Source: Bidens hawaiensis
Lineage: Eukaryota > Streptophyta > Magnoliopsida > Asterales > Asteraceae
Direction: 5' to 3'
NCBI GenBank assembly: GCA_021521415.1
Contig: JAIQDT010002838.1
Location: 290,312 to 354,311 of the forward strand
Length of the DNA: 64,000 nt
Position 1 is the stretch's first letter; each line of letters opens with the position of its first letter. Below the pieces are notes generated by a model. The model had not been told where the DNA came from. It was given only the letters and a program-made list of their open reading frames with translations, and did no database searches. The position numbers and the translations under genes are program-made. Shown piece after piece: positions 33,706 to 44,912 of this stretch.

Positions 33706-34207
33706 TGTTAGTGCACGATTTTGCGTCTAGAGTCTTTGTATTTATCGTTAATGTTTTATTTATTAATTAATGTAATATTTAATGTTTATTATTAACTAGT
33801 TCGTTAAGGTTAAGTCTAGTTCGCTAGGGATGTTAGCGAACTAAGACATTATAATGTATTCCCTCCTGATTCGTTAGGGGATGTTAACGAATCAGGGGGT
33901 GGTTCGTTATTTAATTTATGTAACGAAGGGGAAGCTGGTTCGCTAGGGGATGTTAGCGAACCAGGTCACCTTCTATATATAGTGAACTACTGTTCACCTT
34001 TAATAAAAGTTTTCAAAAAGAGTTTTTTGAGTAATTTCTCTCTCTCAAGCTTCACCTTAACATTATTCATCTAATATATTGATAATATATACACATACAT
34101 AACATTAAATCAAGGTAAATTATGAGCTAGATCCTTAGGTGTTCTAATCGGATATTCACAGATCTGAGATATGTTATTGTTATCGATTGTTAATCCGGTA
34201 TCCAACA
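33706..34207 (+). repeat. 5' LTR of the long copia
   Basis: Carries four dyads of TTCGYTA/TARCGAA (33817-33964) just upstream of a TATATATA box (33974-33981). Ends GGTATCCAACA. Confidence 0.9.
33799..33981 (+). promoter_or_regulatory. U3 dyads with covarying arms, plus TATA box
   Basis: Dyad 1: TAGTTCGCTA (33817-33826) with TAGCGAACTA (33834-33843). Dyad 2: CCTGATTCGTTA (33865-33876) with TAACGAATCAGG (33885-33896). Dyad 3: CTGGTTCGCTA (33935-33945) with TAGCGAACCAG (33954-33964). The spacers are gggatgt or ggggatgt. A looser pair is at 33903-33927. Where one arm has T for C or A for G, the other arm carries the matching change. TATATATA follows at 33974. Confidence 0.75.
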
Positions 34208-34209
34208 AG

Positions 34210-34221
34210 TGGTATCAAAGC
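34210..34221 (+). promoter_or_regulatory. Primer-binding site (initiator Met tRNA)
   Basis: TGGTATCAAAGC two bases after the 5' LTR; one change from the usual TGGTATCAGAGC. Confidence 0.85.
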
Positions 34222-35294
34222 TGTTGGTGCTCATTACACTTGATTTGGTGTTTTAATTGTTATTGTTATTAAGTTTTTCAGTTTTGTTTGGTTTTGAATC
34301 AATTTTGATTTGAATTGATTGAATTGATTTGTGTGTTTTGGATTTGGATTCGGTTTAAGTCCCGAAACAGGGGTGTGTTTTTGGTCAAATTGATTTGGTT
34401 TAAGGTGTTAACCGGATACGAGATTATGTGTATTGGATTCGGATTTGGTTTACGAGGACTTTGGTAGGTTATTTGTGCATTTTGGTTGAGTAACGAGGTT
34501 GTATTACAAATTTGTTATTGTTGGGTCTCTGGGTTTAATCTTCAAAATTTCTGGAAAAATTGTTTGAAGATTTGAAGATGAATGTAATTCGTTATCTTCT
34601 TCCTGATGATTCGCTATATGTTTCACGGTGATTCATTATCAACTGTGTTACTTCGCTACCTAGTTCGTTAATCAATTCGTGTGAGTTATTGGTTCGTGTT
34701 ATCTAGTTCGTTAACTAGATTAACCGATTCGTGTGACACGTGTTCTTCTTGGGATTTGTGTCATAACAACCTTTGCCACGTGGCATAAGGTGTCAGAGTT
34801 TGTTACAAGCGGTTGTAACAACCTGATTCGCTATAGTGTGATTCGCTAATCAACTGTAGCTGATTCGTTATATTAATTCGCTAAGCATTTCTTAGTGATT
34901 CGTTACTGATTATCATTTGATTCGCTAAACTAATCCTTTGTGATTCGTTTGGTCAATTCGTTAAGTTGACTTGTGATTCGTTAAGTTGACTTGTGATTCG
35001 CTAAACCTTCATCTTATTCGTTATCTGTTTCGCCATTTGGTTGATTCATTAACTTTATTTGTGATTCGTTAAGTTGACTCGTTTAGTTGACTCGTTAAGT
35101 TGACTTTTGATTCGCTAAAACACTCATCTCATTCGTTAAGGTACTTCGTTGCTGATCAGTCTTAACTTCGTTTAGGGTTGACTCGTTAAACATTGTTCAC
35201 AGTTCGCTATAACTGTTCACAGTTCGCTATAACTGTTCACTGATTCGTTAAGCTATTTCACTATTTGATTCGTTAAACACTTAAATTTTCAAAA
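34222..35294 (+). repeat. gag leader with about 22 TTCGYTA motifs in one orientation
   Basis: From about 34569 to 35279 there are, by eye, about 22 copies of TTCG(T/C)TA, nearly all as GATTCGTTA or GATTCGCTA, often followed by AGTTGACT. All face the same way, unlike the mixed dyads in the LTR. Spacing is irregular (15-60 bp). The first third (34222-34560) is TTTGG-rich without motifs. The array stops about 15 bp before the gag ATG at 35295. Confidence 0.85.
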
Positions 35295-36865
35295 ATGGCC
35301 GGTATGTATGCATTAGCGTCTCAAAACATGTTGATGCAACAGATGTTGCAACTTGATACCGAGATAGGTTCACATTCTAAATGTCCACGTTTGATGAAGT
35401 TCAGTGATTTTGCCAAGTGGGAACCTCGGTTTCGTGCACATTTGGGTTCTGTTCATCCTGACTACTCATATTGTCTTGATGAAGTTTATGTGGCACCAAT
35501 GATTGGTGATGATACTATTGGGTATACTCTTAAAGCCGTTTCTTAATACTCACAAGAAGAGAAGAAGGCTTTAGAAATCGAGATAAAAGCCTATTCTACT
35601 TTGACTATGGCATTACCAGAAAATATCTTTCATCAAGTTGGTAGTATCAAGAGATGTGCGTCTTTATTTCAACATCTGTGTATGAGAAGCATGGGAAACA
35701 TAACTGAGAGTAAGAAAGTGATGCTCAAGTTTCAGTTTCGAAACTTTAATCTATTGAAGGGAGAAACAGTTGAAGAGATGACTACAAGATTTAGTCATTT
35801 AATTGCTGAAATGGACAAGATGAAAATGGAAATTTCTGAAAGGGATAAAATTGACACTATTAAAAGTGTGCTTCCAAGTTCCTACTCAACATTTCTAATG
35901 GTTTTGAAAGAGAATGACTATTTTGTGAATGAAGACTTAACGGAAATTGAATTTCTACAAAAGATCGAAGCTAGAGAATATGATCTTAAGTGTCAAAAAT
36001 CCTCCAAAGAAAATCAAGATCCAGCTTTCTATGGTGGAAGTATGCCTCTTAGTTCAACGATCTCTCCAATCACTGCTTTTCTTACTCATGCTGCAAGTGA
36101 AAAAGAATCAACTATGTTTAATGATCCAAAAGTTTGTTTCTACTCTACTGGTAATTCGGGGGTTCTGGAAGTTCAACTAATACCAATCCATTTGCTACAA
36201 CACCTAGTGTTAATATGAAGGAAGCTGAGCAAAACTTTGCTTTTCTGACGGCTTTTATGTCTTCATATGAAAACTTAGTGAGTAGTAAGATTGCCACAAG
36301 TTATTTAACAGATGAGGACTATGATCAGATAGATCCAGATGATCTAGAAATCATGGATTTAAAATGGAACATGGCTATGAACGTTCGTAAAGTTAAAAGA
36401 TTCATGCAGAGAACTGGAAAAGATCTTCCAGCTTTAAACAAGAAGTTGGGTTTTGACAAATTAAAAGTAAAGTGTTATAATTGTCAAGAATTTGGGCATT
36501 TCGCGAAGGAATGTGACAAACCAAGGAAAGAATACACTGGACCTCGTGGTCAAAGTCAAAATGCTTCTACACCACGAGGAAGTGATGCTGAAAAGAAAGC
36601 ATCTTCTTCTACAACACAAGCAATGTTAGCAGATGGAACTGATTGGTCACAGCGGTTACTATGTAATGATGTTCAAGCAAATTTGGCTATGTTTGGGTTA
36701 CATAAAGATTGTCAAGATGCTACTGGTAGTGAGATGTCTTCCGATAATGATTCTGGATCTGATTCTGACGACTTTTGTGACAAGTCTTCTGAATCTATGT
36801 TTGCTTGCATGGCCAAGATCAATGAGGTTAGTAACTCTATTTCTGCTACTTCATTTGTTAAAGCA
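35295..36865 (+). pseudogene. gag: Copia gag, capsid half with first zinc knuckle, broken
   Basis: ATG at 35295 (aaaATGGCC). The capsid-like (UBN2-type) region includes FSDFAKWEPRFRAHL, then, after a TAA at 35544-35546, MALPENIFHQVG, LKGETVEEMTTRFSHLI and FLQKIEAREYDLK. A single extra G in the G run near 36158-36162 moves the frame; the other frame carries on to LKWNMAMNVRKVKRFMQRTG and the knuckle CYNCQEFGHFAKEC (about 36474), then an acidic Ser/Asp tail to a TAA at 36866-36868. The first stop and the last can be C-to-T in Gln. Gag builds the particle; this copy cannot as it stands. Confidence 0.8.
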
Positions 36866-38515
36866 TAATGTGTTGACTGTGAATCTAACAAATCTAAGTT
36901 AGAAGCATTGAAAAATCAAAATGATAATCTTATAAGAGAAATTGCTTCTCTTAAGGATACTTATCGACAATCTCTTGAATCTCAAAGGAGATCTCGAGAA
37001 AAGATTGAAGCATTGTCGACAAGTAACCACGATCTCAAAGCCGAGTTATCTGTGAAAATGACCATTAATGACCAAAAGTTTCAGGAAATTTTAAAAACAT
37101 CGTTCTAAGATAACTGAGCTTGAGAATGAGGTTCTTGAATTGAAGAACAAATTGGGGAAATTTAGGAATTCATCTTTTCCATTGAATGAAATTATTGAAG
37201 TATCGGGAAAACAAAAAGATTCCAAGAAAGGTATTGGTTTTGTTGAAATTCCACCACCTTTTCATAATCATTATAAAATTAACCCTTTTGCAAGAAAAGA
37301 AAAGGATTTGATTCAAAAAGAATATGTGATTTCTGAAAAACCTAAATTGGTTAAACCTGAAATTGTCAAACCCCAAGTTGCTCCTCAAAAACCTCATGTG
37401 GAAAGTAAAAAGGTCTTTGTTGAAAATGTTGACAAAGTGATTATTGAGGATGTGTTTGAACCTGAGATAATACACAAGAATAAGAACATTCCTAGTTCTA
37501 ATCATATTCTTTGTGAACCTCAAGAGTTTGAGGAAGCTGTGTATGGTTCATTCAAATCTCAAATGAACAAGGAAGAAACTATGAAAACCAAACTAGTGAG
37601 GGCAAAGAAGTCAGTTAAACCAAAGATTTCTGACGAGGACTTAATGCGTTTCATTAATCCTCCGAGTTCTAAGTCTTCATCGGCTAGAGTTTTTAAGTTA
37701 AAGGGAATGGATACGATGTTCACTGAAAAAGATATTCCAATAAGTATTATCAAACTTGAACTTATTGAGAGTGTTTTTGTCAATGAAACTTCAAAAATTC
37801 AAGAACTTGAACGTGTGTATGCTCAAACAAAAACATCAGTTCAATCTGACCCATTGACTAAGGCAAAACAACTTTTAAAACAAGCTAAGAAAATTAAATT
37901 TGTGAAGTCAACTGGGACAGATACACTAAAAAGCTTTTCGAACTGTTCTAATTTAGATTTTTATTTAAAGAAGAAATCTGAATTATCTGATGAGTTTGCT
38001 AAGAGCATGACTAAAAAGGTGAGTCATCATCAACCGTCTGCTCATTTATTCCAATTATTTCTCAACATCATCATGTAGACATGCGACGTTGTTTTCTTTG
38101 TGGTCAACAAGGTCATGTTGTGAGGAATTGTAGTCAGCAGAACTATCAGAATCTTCATCCTTTTATCAAGGACAAATCTAAATCAATTCAATTGGTCAAG
38201 GAGATTTTGAAACGACCTGTGTCGTATGCTGATGATACTCATATATTGTTCTCTAATGTGAATCCTCGGAAGGTTCTTCATGTCAATGAGACACACGGTC
38301 AAGTGAAACCAAAATTCGTTCCAACTTAACCCATATGTCAAAACAAGAATTCAAACATTGTTCAGGCAGCTTACTTAAGACGAAAGTCTAGGAAGCCGGT
38401 AACTTATTCACAAGTGGCTGAACAACAATTGAAATCTGTTAAAGTTAATGATCAAAGAGAAAACCAAAAGGTGCCCAAGACTGAGGCCTGGGCTGCCTTT
38501 TTGAACTAATCACTT
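36866..38515 (+). pseudogene. Copia gag, coiled-coil half with second knuckle, broken
   Basis: After CVDCESNKSKLEALKNQND a long coiled coil runs to about 37160, with a one-base slip in the A run near 37091-37096. GIGFVEIPPPFHNHY (about 37230) parallels GIGYSQVPPPYNHNY of the gag-only element. A Lys/Pro/Glu-rich middle leads to a frame change near 38015-38025 and a second knuckle CFLCGQQGHVVRNC (about 38090). A stop is at 38327-38329; the frame then continues to AWAAFLN near 38500, just before the protease. This is the part that the gag-only element keeps intact. Confidence 0.75.
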
Positions 38516-40313
38516 TTGTTTGTGTGTAGGGTTCATCCAAGACCGTTTCTGGTAAAAATTGGATCATGGATAGCGGATGTTCTCGTCATATCACTTGAAA
38601 TCTCGACCTATTAACCAACATAAGAAATATTCAAGGGGGTTATGTAGCGTTTGCAGGGAATTCTGGGAGCATGATCACACAAGAGGGTGAAGTTTCAAAT
38701 GGTCACATTATGTTTAAGAAAGTGAATTATTGCGACAAAGTTGATCATAACTTATTGAGTATATCGCAGATTTGTGATAAAAAGTACACTACGATATTTA
38801 CTGACAAAGAATGTCTTATTTTGAAACCGGGTTATGTTATTCCCGAGGACATGGTTGTCATGCGATCACCACGATCAAATGATATTTATGTCTTAAATAT
38901 GAGTTCTAAAGTATCCACATCGATCGAAACATGTTTTGTCTCGAAAGCAACCGAGAAAGACTCGATTCTATGGCATCGTAGAATGGGTCACATACATGTC
39001 AGAAAGATGAATTATTTAATGGCAAATGACTTAGTTGAGGGTGTCTCGTTAAAGAATTTTAAGTTATCCGATCACTGCGTTGCATGCAAAAAGGGCAAGC
39101 AGAAGAAGAAGACACATCGCTCTAAGTTATTGAATTCCATTGATACTCCTCTTGAACGACTTCATATGGATTTGTTTGGTCCTATGAATCGTGCGAGTAT
39201 TTCTGGAGACTGGTATTGTCTTGTAGTGACTGATGATTATTCAAGATACTCTTGGGTGTTATTTATGAGTTCAAAGGATCAAACACCGGTTTTGGTACAA
39301 AATCTTATTACTAAGATCGAATCATTGTATAAACAAAAGGTGAGGAGAATCCGAAGTGATAATGGTACTGAATTCAAAAACACTATATTGGATTTATTCA
39401 GTATTCAAAAGGGAATTCACCGAGAATATAGTGCACCTTATGTACCTCAACAAAACGGTGTTGCTGAACGGAAAAATAGAACTCTGATTGAAGCTGCACG
39501 TACAATGCTTGCTGATTCAAAGCTTCCTGTCCAATTATGGAATGAGGCAGTGAATACAGCTTGTTATACGCTTAATCGAGTTCCAACTGTGAAACGCCTC
39601 AAGAAGACAAGCTACGAGATCTTAAATAATAGAAAACCTAATTTAAAGTACTTGGAACCATTTGGGTGTCCGTGTACAATGTTGAAGAAGGATTCGGGTA
39701 AATTTGAAGAAAAAGCTATCGAAGGGTATTTCTTGGGATATGCATCTCCAAAGAAAAGGGTTTTAATTTCACATCTGGTTGTGTTGAAGAATGGTACCAT
39801 GTGGACTGTCAAAAGTACACAACTCCTCTTTAAGGGAAAGGTCCAGACTGGATGTTTGACTACGATAGTTTATTTAATTCATTTACTCCTTCGACTGAAC
39901 ACATCGATGAAGATCTGGTTCGAGCATACTTTGAAGATCATTTGACCATTCCAAGATTTTCAAGTTCTAATGAAGTTGAAGCTCAACCAGATGCTCCAAC
40001 TGAAGAACCTCAAGTTGTTTCTCTAGTTGCTATTGATAATGTTTCTACTTCTTCTGATGATGATCAAGTTGAAGTTCAAATTATTGATCTTGACAGTGAT
40101 AATGTTTCATCTCCCGAGTTAGGTGAACATTACACTAACTTATTTGATAATGTTGTTATTCCTGAGAATTCCACTCTTCGGATTCATGGATATCATCCAC
40201 AGGAAAATATCATTGGAGAACTTGATGTGGGCGTTCGTACACATTATCAAGTTGTTTCGTCAAGTGATAATAACATATTGTGTGCTTACACTAACATTCT
40301 TCGGGAATTGTGA
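38516..40313 (+). pseudogene. Copia protease and integrase
   Basis: Protease active site WIMDSGCSRHIT near 38565, followed by a TGA (about 38598) where Trp would fit. From 38671 the frame is open for 424 codons: the GAG-pre-integrase block LWHRRMGHIHVRKMNYL, the zinc-binding cysteines HCVACKKGKQKK, and the D,D-35-E core: LHMDLFGPM, SDNGTEFKN, QQNGVAERKNRTL. FGCPCTMLKK and GYFLGYASPKKR close the integrase. The frame shifts near 39845; the acidic linker to RT is read at 39852-40313. Integrase joins the cDNA to host DNA. Confidence 0.85.
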
Positions 40314-41896
40314 ATCTTGCTAAATTCTATTGCTTTCTATCTCAAGTTGAGCCAACGACAGCTCGTAAGGCACTTGAAGATCTTTCTTGGGTAGAAGCTA
40401 TGCAAGAAGAATTACAGCAATTTGCACGTTTGGATGTTTGGGATTTAATAGACAAACCTGCTAGAGTCAAGAAAGCCATTCCGACTAAGTGGGTATTTAA
40501 GTGTAAGAAGGACGATCGAGGGGTGATTGTCAGAAACAAAGCACGTCTAGTGGTGCAAGGTTTTCATCAGCAAGAGGGTATTGATTACACAGAGGTATAT
40601 GCTCCAGTTGCAAGATTAGAGTCGATTCGAATCTTCCTGGCTTATGCAGCTTATAAGAATATCAAGGTCTATCAAATGGATGTTTAAAGTTCTTTTCTCA
40701 ATGGTGAATTACACGAGGAAGTGTTTGTCCAACAACCACCTGGTTTTGAAGATCCTGACTATCCAGACCGTGTTTATCGATTAAACAAGGCCCTGTATGG
40801 TCTACATGAAGCCCCGAGAGCTTGGTATGGCACGCTCGCCGACCATCTGACAGATAATGGCTTCAAACGAGGAACTGTTGACTGCACTTTATTTCATAAA
40901 ACTGTTGGTGACGATCTTCTTCTAGTCCAGATTTATGTCGACGATATTATTTTTGGGTCTACAAACGACAAATTGTGTAAGGAGTTTGAGAAGTCCATGC
41001 AAACAAAGTTCGAGATGAGCTCGATGGGAGAGATGAGTTTCTTTTTAGGGTTGCAGGTTCACCAGTCTGCTCACGGAATTTTTATTCATCAGACTAAGTA
41101 TGTGAACGACGTCTTGAGCCAATTCAAGATTTCTGCCAGAAAAATCCCTTCTACTCCTCTTCCTGTATGGCACAATTTATCACCGGATGAATTGGAGGAT
41201 TCTGTTGATCCTACCCTCTATCGTGCCATGATTGGTTCTTTAATGTATTTAACGGCTTCTCGCCCTGATATTATGTTTGTTGTTTGTCTTTGTGCTAGGT
41301 ATCAAGCAAGTCCACGAGTGACTCACCTAGCTGCAGTCAAGTGAATTCTTCAGTATTTGAGGGGAAATCCAGACATCGGGTTGTGGTACCCCAACGATGA
41401 TACTTTCGATCTTACTGCCTACTCAGACTCAGATTATGGAGGATGCAATATCAATTTTAAATCAACGACTGCATGATGTCAATTTTTAGGAAACCGGCTT
41501 GTTTCCTAGCAGTGTAAGAAGCAGACAACGGTCTCCACTTCAAACGCCGAAGCTGAGTATGTTACAGCCTCGAGTTGCTGTTCCCAGGTTTTGTGGATAC
41601 AACAACATCTTCGCGACTACGGTTTAAAGTTTCTTACTATTCCTATTTTTATTGATAATTCTGCTGCTATTAGTAACACCAAGAATCCTGTACAACATTC
41701 TAAAACGAAACATATCGACATTCGATATCATTTTATACGGGATTGCTATGAAAAGAAATTAATCGATCTTGAGAAAGTACATACTGATTTTCAGAAAGCC
41801 GATCTGTTTACTAAAGCTTTTGACAAAACACGTTTTAAATTTTTGCTTGATTTAAACGGATTGAAGACCCTCGCTGATATCCTTAAACAAGGATGA
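40310..41896 (+). pseudogene. Copia RT and RNase H, three stops
   Basis: [55 protein letters not shown] and the catalytic [11 protein letters not shown] (about 40935), then [14 protein letters not shown]. Stops lie at about 40685, 41342 and 41476, all in the one frame. RNase H: SDSDYGGC, NAEAEYVTAS, IFIDNSAAI, TKHIDIRYHFIRD, then KADLFTKA to a natural stop at 41894-41896. The wording ([23 protein letters not shown]) fits the SIRE/Tork side of copia. Confidence 0.85.
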
Positions 41897-43615
41897 CTAT
41901 CTTTATTTTCTGTCATATTTTTCTTTTAAAATTTATTTTGGTTTTAAGGGGTGAAAATCTAGAAAATACAAAAAGAGTGTGTTTTTCGTTTATATAGATA
42001 AAATCCAAAAACATTAAAAAAAATTTTTCAAAATTAAAAAAAATATTGTGATTTCTGTTCTTTAATGTTTTTCACTTAAATATTTAAAAAAAAAAACAAA
42101 AACATTTTAAAATTTTGAAAAACCAAAAAGAATGTGATTTATGTTTTGTACAGAAAAATCCGAAAATCCAAAGAGATTGTGAAAGTTATTTTGTTTATAA
42201 GAAATTTGAAAAAGACAAAAATATTGTGTTTTTAAAGTTTGTATAGAGAAAAACCACAAAGATTTTTAGATTATTTTCTCGCTGAAAATTATGTCGGTTA
42301 TTTAAGTTTGTGAAGCATGCTTGCATGTCTTGGTCCTATTATTCACTTGTGAATTGATGGTTAGCCATTTATTTATAAATTTAAGTTAACTGGGGCGATT
42401 AAATTTATCTTTTCTTTATTTTATGCTCCTCAAAATTTTGAGTTTTTGAAGCAAAAAGAGAACATGATAGTACATTGATTATCTTGACCCCATATTCAGC
42501 AAAAAGTAAGCTTAAAAGACTGTGTGCTTAATTTCATTGGTGCATTGGTAGGTCTTAAAACAACCCAGTAGAGTAAATTATGTGATATAAACATAAAGAA
42601 ATGCCAAATTGAAAGAGGTGTTAGTCTCTTGAAAAAGTCTTGGTGAGGATGGCTGAAATGTAATAACCAGTCATACTCAAGCCTTATATTTGTTGATCAC
42701 CCAAAAATAAAATAAAGCAAATAACAAGCGTTAAGATTCTGGACATTGTGAGTCTTTATGCGGCTTAACCGTCTGGGTATTCATAAGCATGAATATTTCA
42801 CTCGCTTTCTAGAGCAAACCCAAAGTCATTAAACTTGATCACCGCTGTACTTCGTACAATTTAAATTACTGACTTGATCAAAATCCGCTGTTAGTCATAC
42901 AATTGTTCTTCCCTTGCGTGCGTCTTAATACCAATAAGAAACGGACCCCAGGGGATACAATGTATGTAAGCTGACAGATGGACTCGTGCATACTCACTCA
43001 CAGTAAAGGAAACTTGATGCATTGCTCAAAATTTCGAAATTGGTATCAAAATTTTGATGAACAATATAATGGTTTAAGTCAAGTTGGGGTGATTTGGGAA
43101 AAATCAAATTAAGCTTGAACCGATATTAGAGGCTGATAGTTTCTGATATTCTGTGCTTTAATTGAACTATTTAATCATATCACAAAAATACTTGAATGTG
43201 TGTTATTAGATTTATGTGGACAACAATACCAATGACCGACTTATCGCCAGTCATAATATCGCTGAAATATAAAACTGTGATGGAAGGGCAATTTGGTCAA
43301 TATGATTCTCTGCTCAAACTCAACAAAAATACAAAAATATGTACTGCTTTTGATAAAATCATTGAAAAACACAAAAAAGATTGTCTATTTTTAACGAACC
43401 GGATATTCTTTTGTAAATACATTCTTTAAATTTTACAAAATACCAAAAATATTTTCGTCTTCTTTGTACAAAATATTTAAATAATTTTAAGTTATGTTTC
43501 GGAAAACCGAAACGTTTTTAAGGTATTTGGTTGTCGGGATTAAAGGTTTCTCGATCACCTAATTTTATTTTTTAATTCATTTAATTATTTAATTTAAAAT
43601 TAAATAAAAGATTTT
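41897..43615 (+). other. Post-pol non-coding region, partly conserved with the gag-only element
   Basis: 41897-42280 is a Lys-codon-like AAAAC/AAATTT run without an ORF. 42284-43115 aligns by eye with the - strand of 20068-19079 in the gag-only element (AAAATTATGTCGG, CTTGGTCC, TTAGCCATTT, CAGTCATAC, GTTGGGGTGATTTGGGAAAA). The rest to 43615 is AT-rich. No coding signal; conservation without coding suggests a cis-acting RNA or DNA role. Confidence 0.6.
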
Positions 43616-43619
43616 TTAA

Positions 43620-43890
43620 TTAGAATCTAATTCGTTATTTATGGATAACGAACTAGGTGATTCTTTAGCGAACTAGCTTTTGGTTCGCTAACCTAATTCG
43701 CTTCCGCACTCTGTAACGAATCATCCCTTTGTTATGCATATTTAACGAATCATGACACGAATCATGTCTTGATTCGCTACCTTTAATTTAACGAATCAAG
43801 TAGCGATTCGCCAACATAAGGTAACGAATTGAGTTAGCGAATGGGCTAATTCGTTAACTTTAATTTAAACGAATCGTCTGATTCGTACAA
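43620..43890. repeat. TTCGYTA / TARCGAA array upstream of the extra ORF, block 1
   Basis: About four TTCGYTA and seven TARCGAA in 270 bp, mixed orientation, able to pair into several hairpins. It ends about 30 bp before a TATA-like box. Confidence 0.8.
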
Positions 43891-43915
43891 GCTGTACCTC
43901 GGGTTGGGTGCAATG

Positions 43916-43924
43916 TTATATAAG
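43916..43924 (+). promoter_or_regulatory. Candidate internal TATA box for the extra ORF
   Basis: TTATATAAG, with the motif array directly upstream and a CTTCC-rich leader downstream (43935-44000), about 1 kb before the extra ORF. By analogy with the LTR of this element, where dyads also precede a TATA box, this may drive a subgenomic transcript. Inferred. Confidence 0.4.
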
Positions 43925-44504
43925 ACAAGAAAACGAACAGTCTTCCACTGTTCGCCTTCTTCCTCATCTTTAAGAAACCCTGTTCAAATTTTCTCTGAAA
44001 TCTCGACTTTCTTGTTTGGATATTTCAAGGATATATTTGAGTTTCTAAGGTATAGCCGATCAGGGCGATATAATTTTCGTCAAAAATGGCTACGAGTTGA
44101 TAGTTAAATTATGAACTTTTAAGAGTTTAAGGGTTTCCGAAGTTTTGAAATCCATTTGTGTATAATTTATGTTAATAACTATATGATTTTGATGTCATTG
44201 TGATCAGAATCATATTCCGATACCCTTGGTGGGCTTCAATCATGATTTGATTGTTGTTTGCCGGGTTAATTATAGTTTCGTGTTATTGGTGTTTACAGTG
44301 GGTTCGTCTAACCTATGTACTTAGAGATTTTGAGTCTTAATCTCATTCATCTTCGATTACGAACGTAATTCCGAGTACAACGAGCTCATTATTGCGATGA
44401 TTCGACGATAGTTGTGGCCTAATCGTCCCCGGGTTCATATTGTTGACTATCTATGTTCATCCTAATTTTGACCTTGACTTTGTGAAGTCAAAGAACACGT
44501 CTTA

Positions 44505-44765
44505 ATTATGACCATTCGTTAGTCTTAGCGAATTGGAACTGTTTCGTGTCCAATTCTTTAAGATATTACACGAACTTGATTAGCGAATAAGATGTTACAC
44601 GAATCAGATTTGGATTCGCTTAAAATATAACGAACTAGAGTTTAGTTAGGCAAATTTAAATAGTAATTCGCTATGTTCAGTTCGTTAAGGTATTTACTTG
44701 ATAGCGAATCGCCAGATTCGTTATCTTATTATAACGAATCAGTGTGATTCCCAACGAATGACATT
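44505..44765. repeat. TTCGYTA / TARCGAA array upstream of the extra ORF, block 2
   Basis: About four TTCGYTA and five TARCGAA in 260 bp in mixed orientation, plus several near matches (ACACGAAT). It ends about 150 bp before the ORF. Confidence 0.75.
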
Positions 44766-44912
44766 TATTAAATAAATTAATTTTAATATTCATTTAATTT
44801 AATTAAAGGATTTAAATCGTCTAATACGCGTAAATAGATTAATTACACATATCTTTTGATTATATATTTTGATATCTATTCTCATATTCGATTTTATTTA
44901 TATTTTTAAAAC

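Noticed and set aside
43196..43429. Open frame of 77 codons after the copia RNase H
   Set aside because: No motif, poor start context, next to AT-rich DNA; not supported as a gene.
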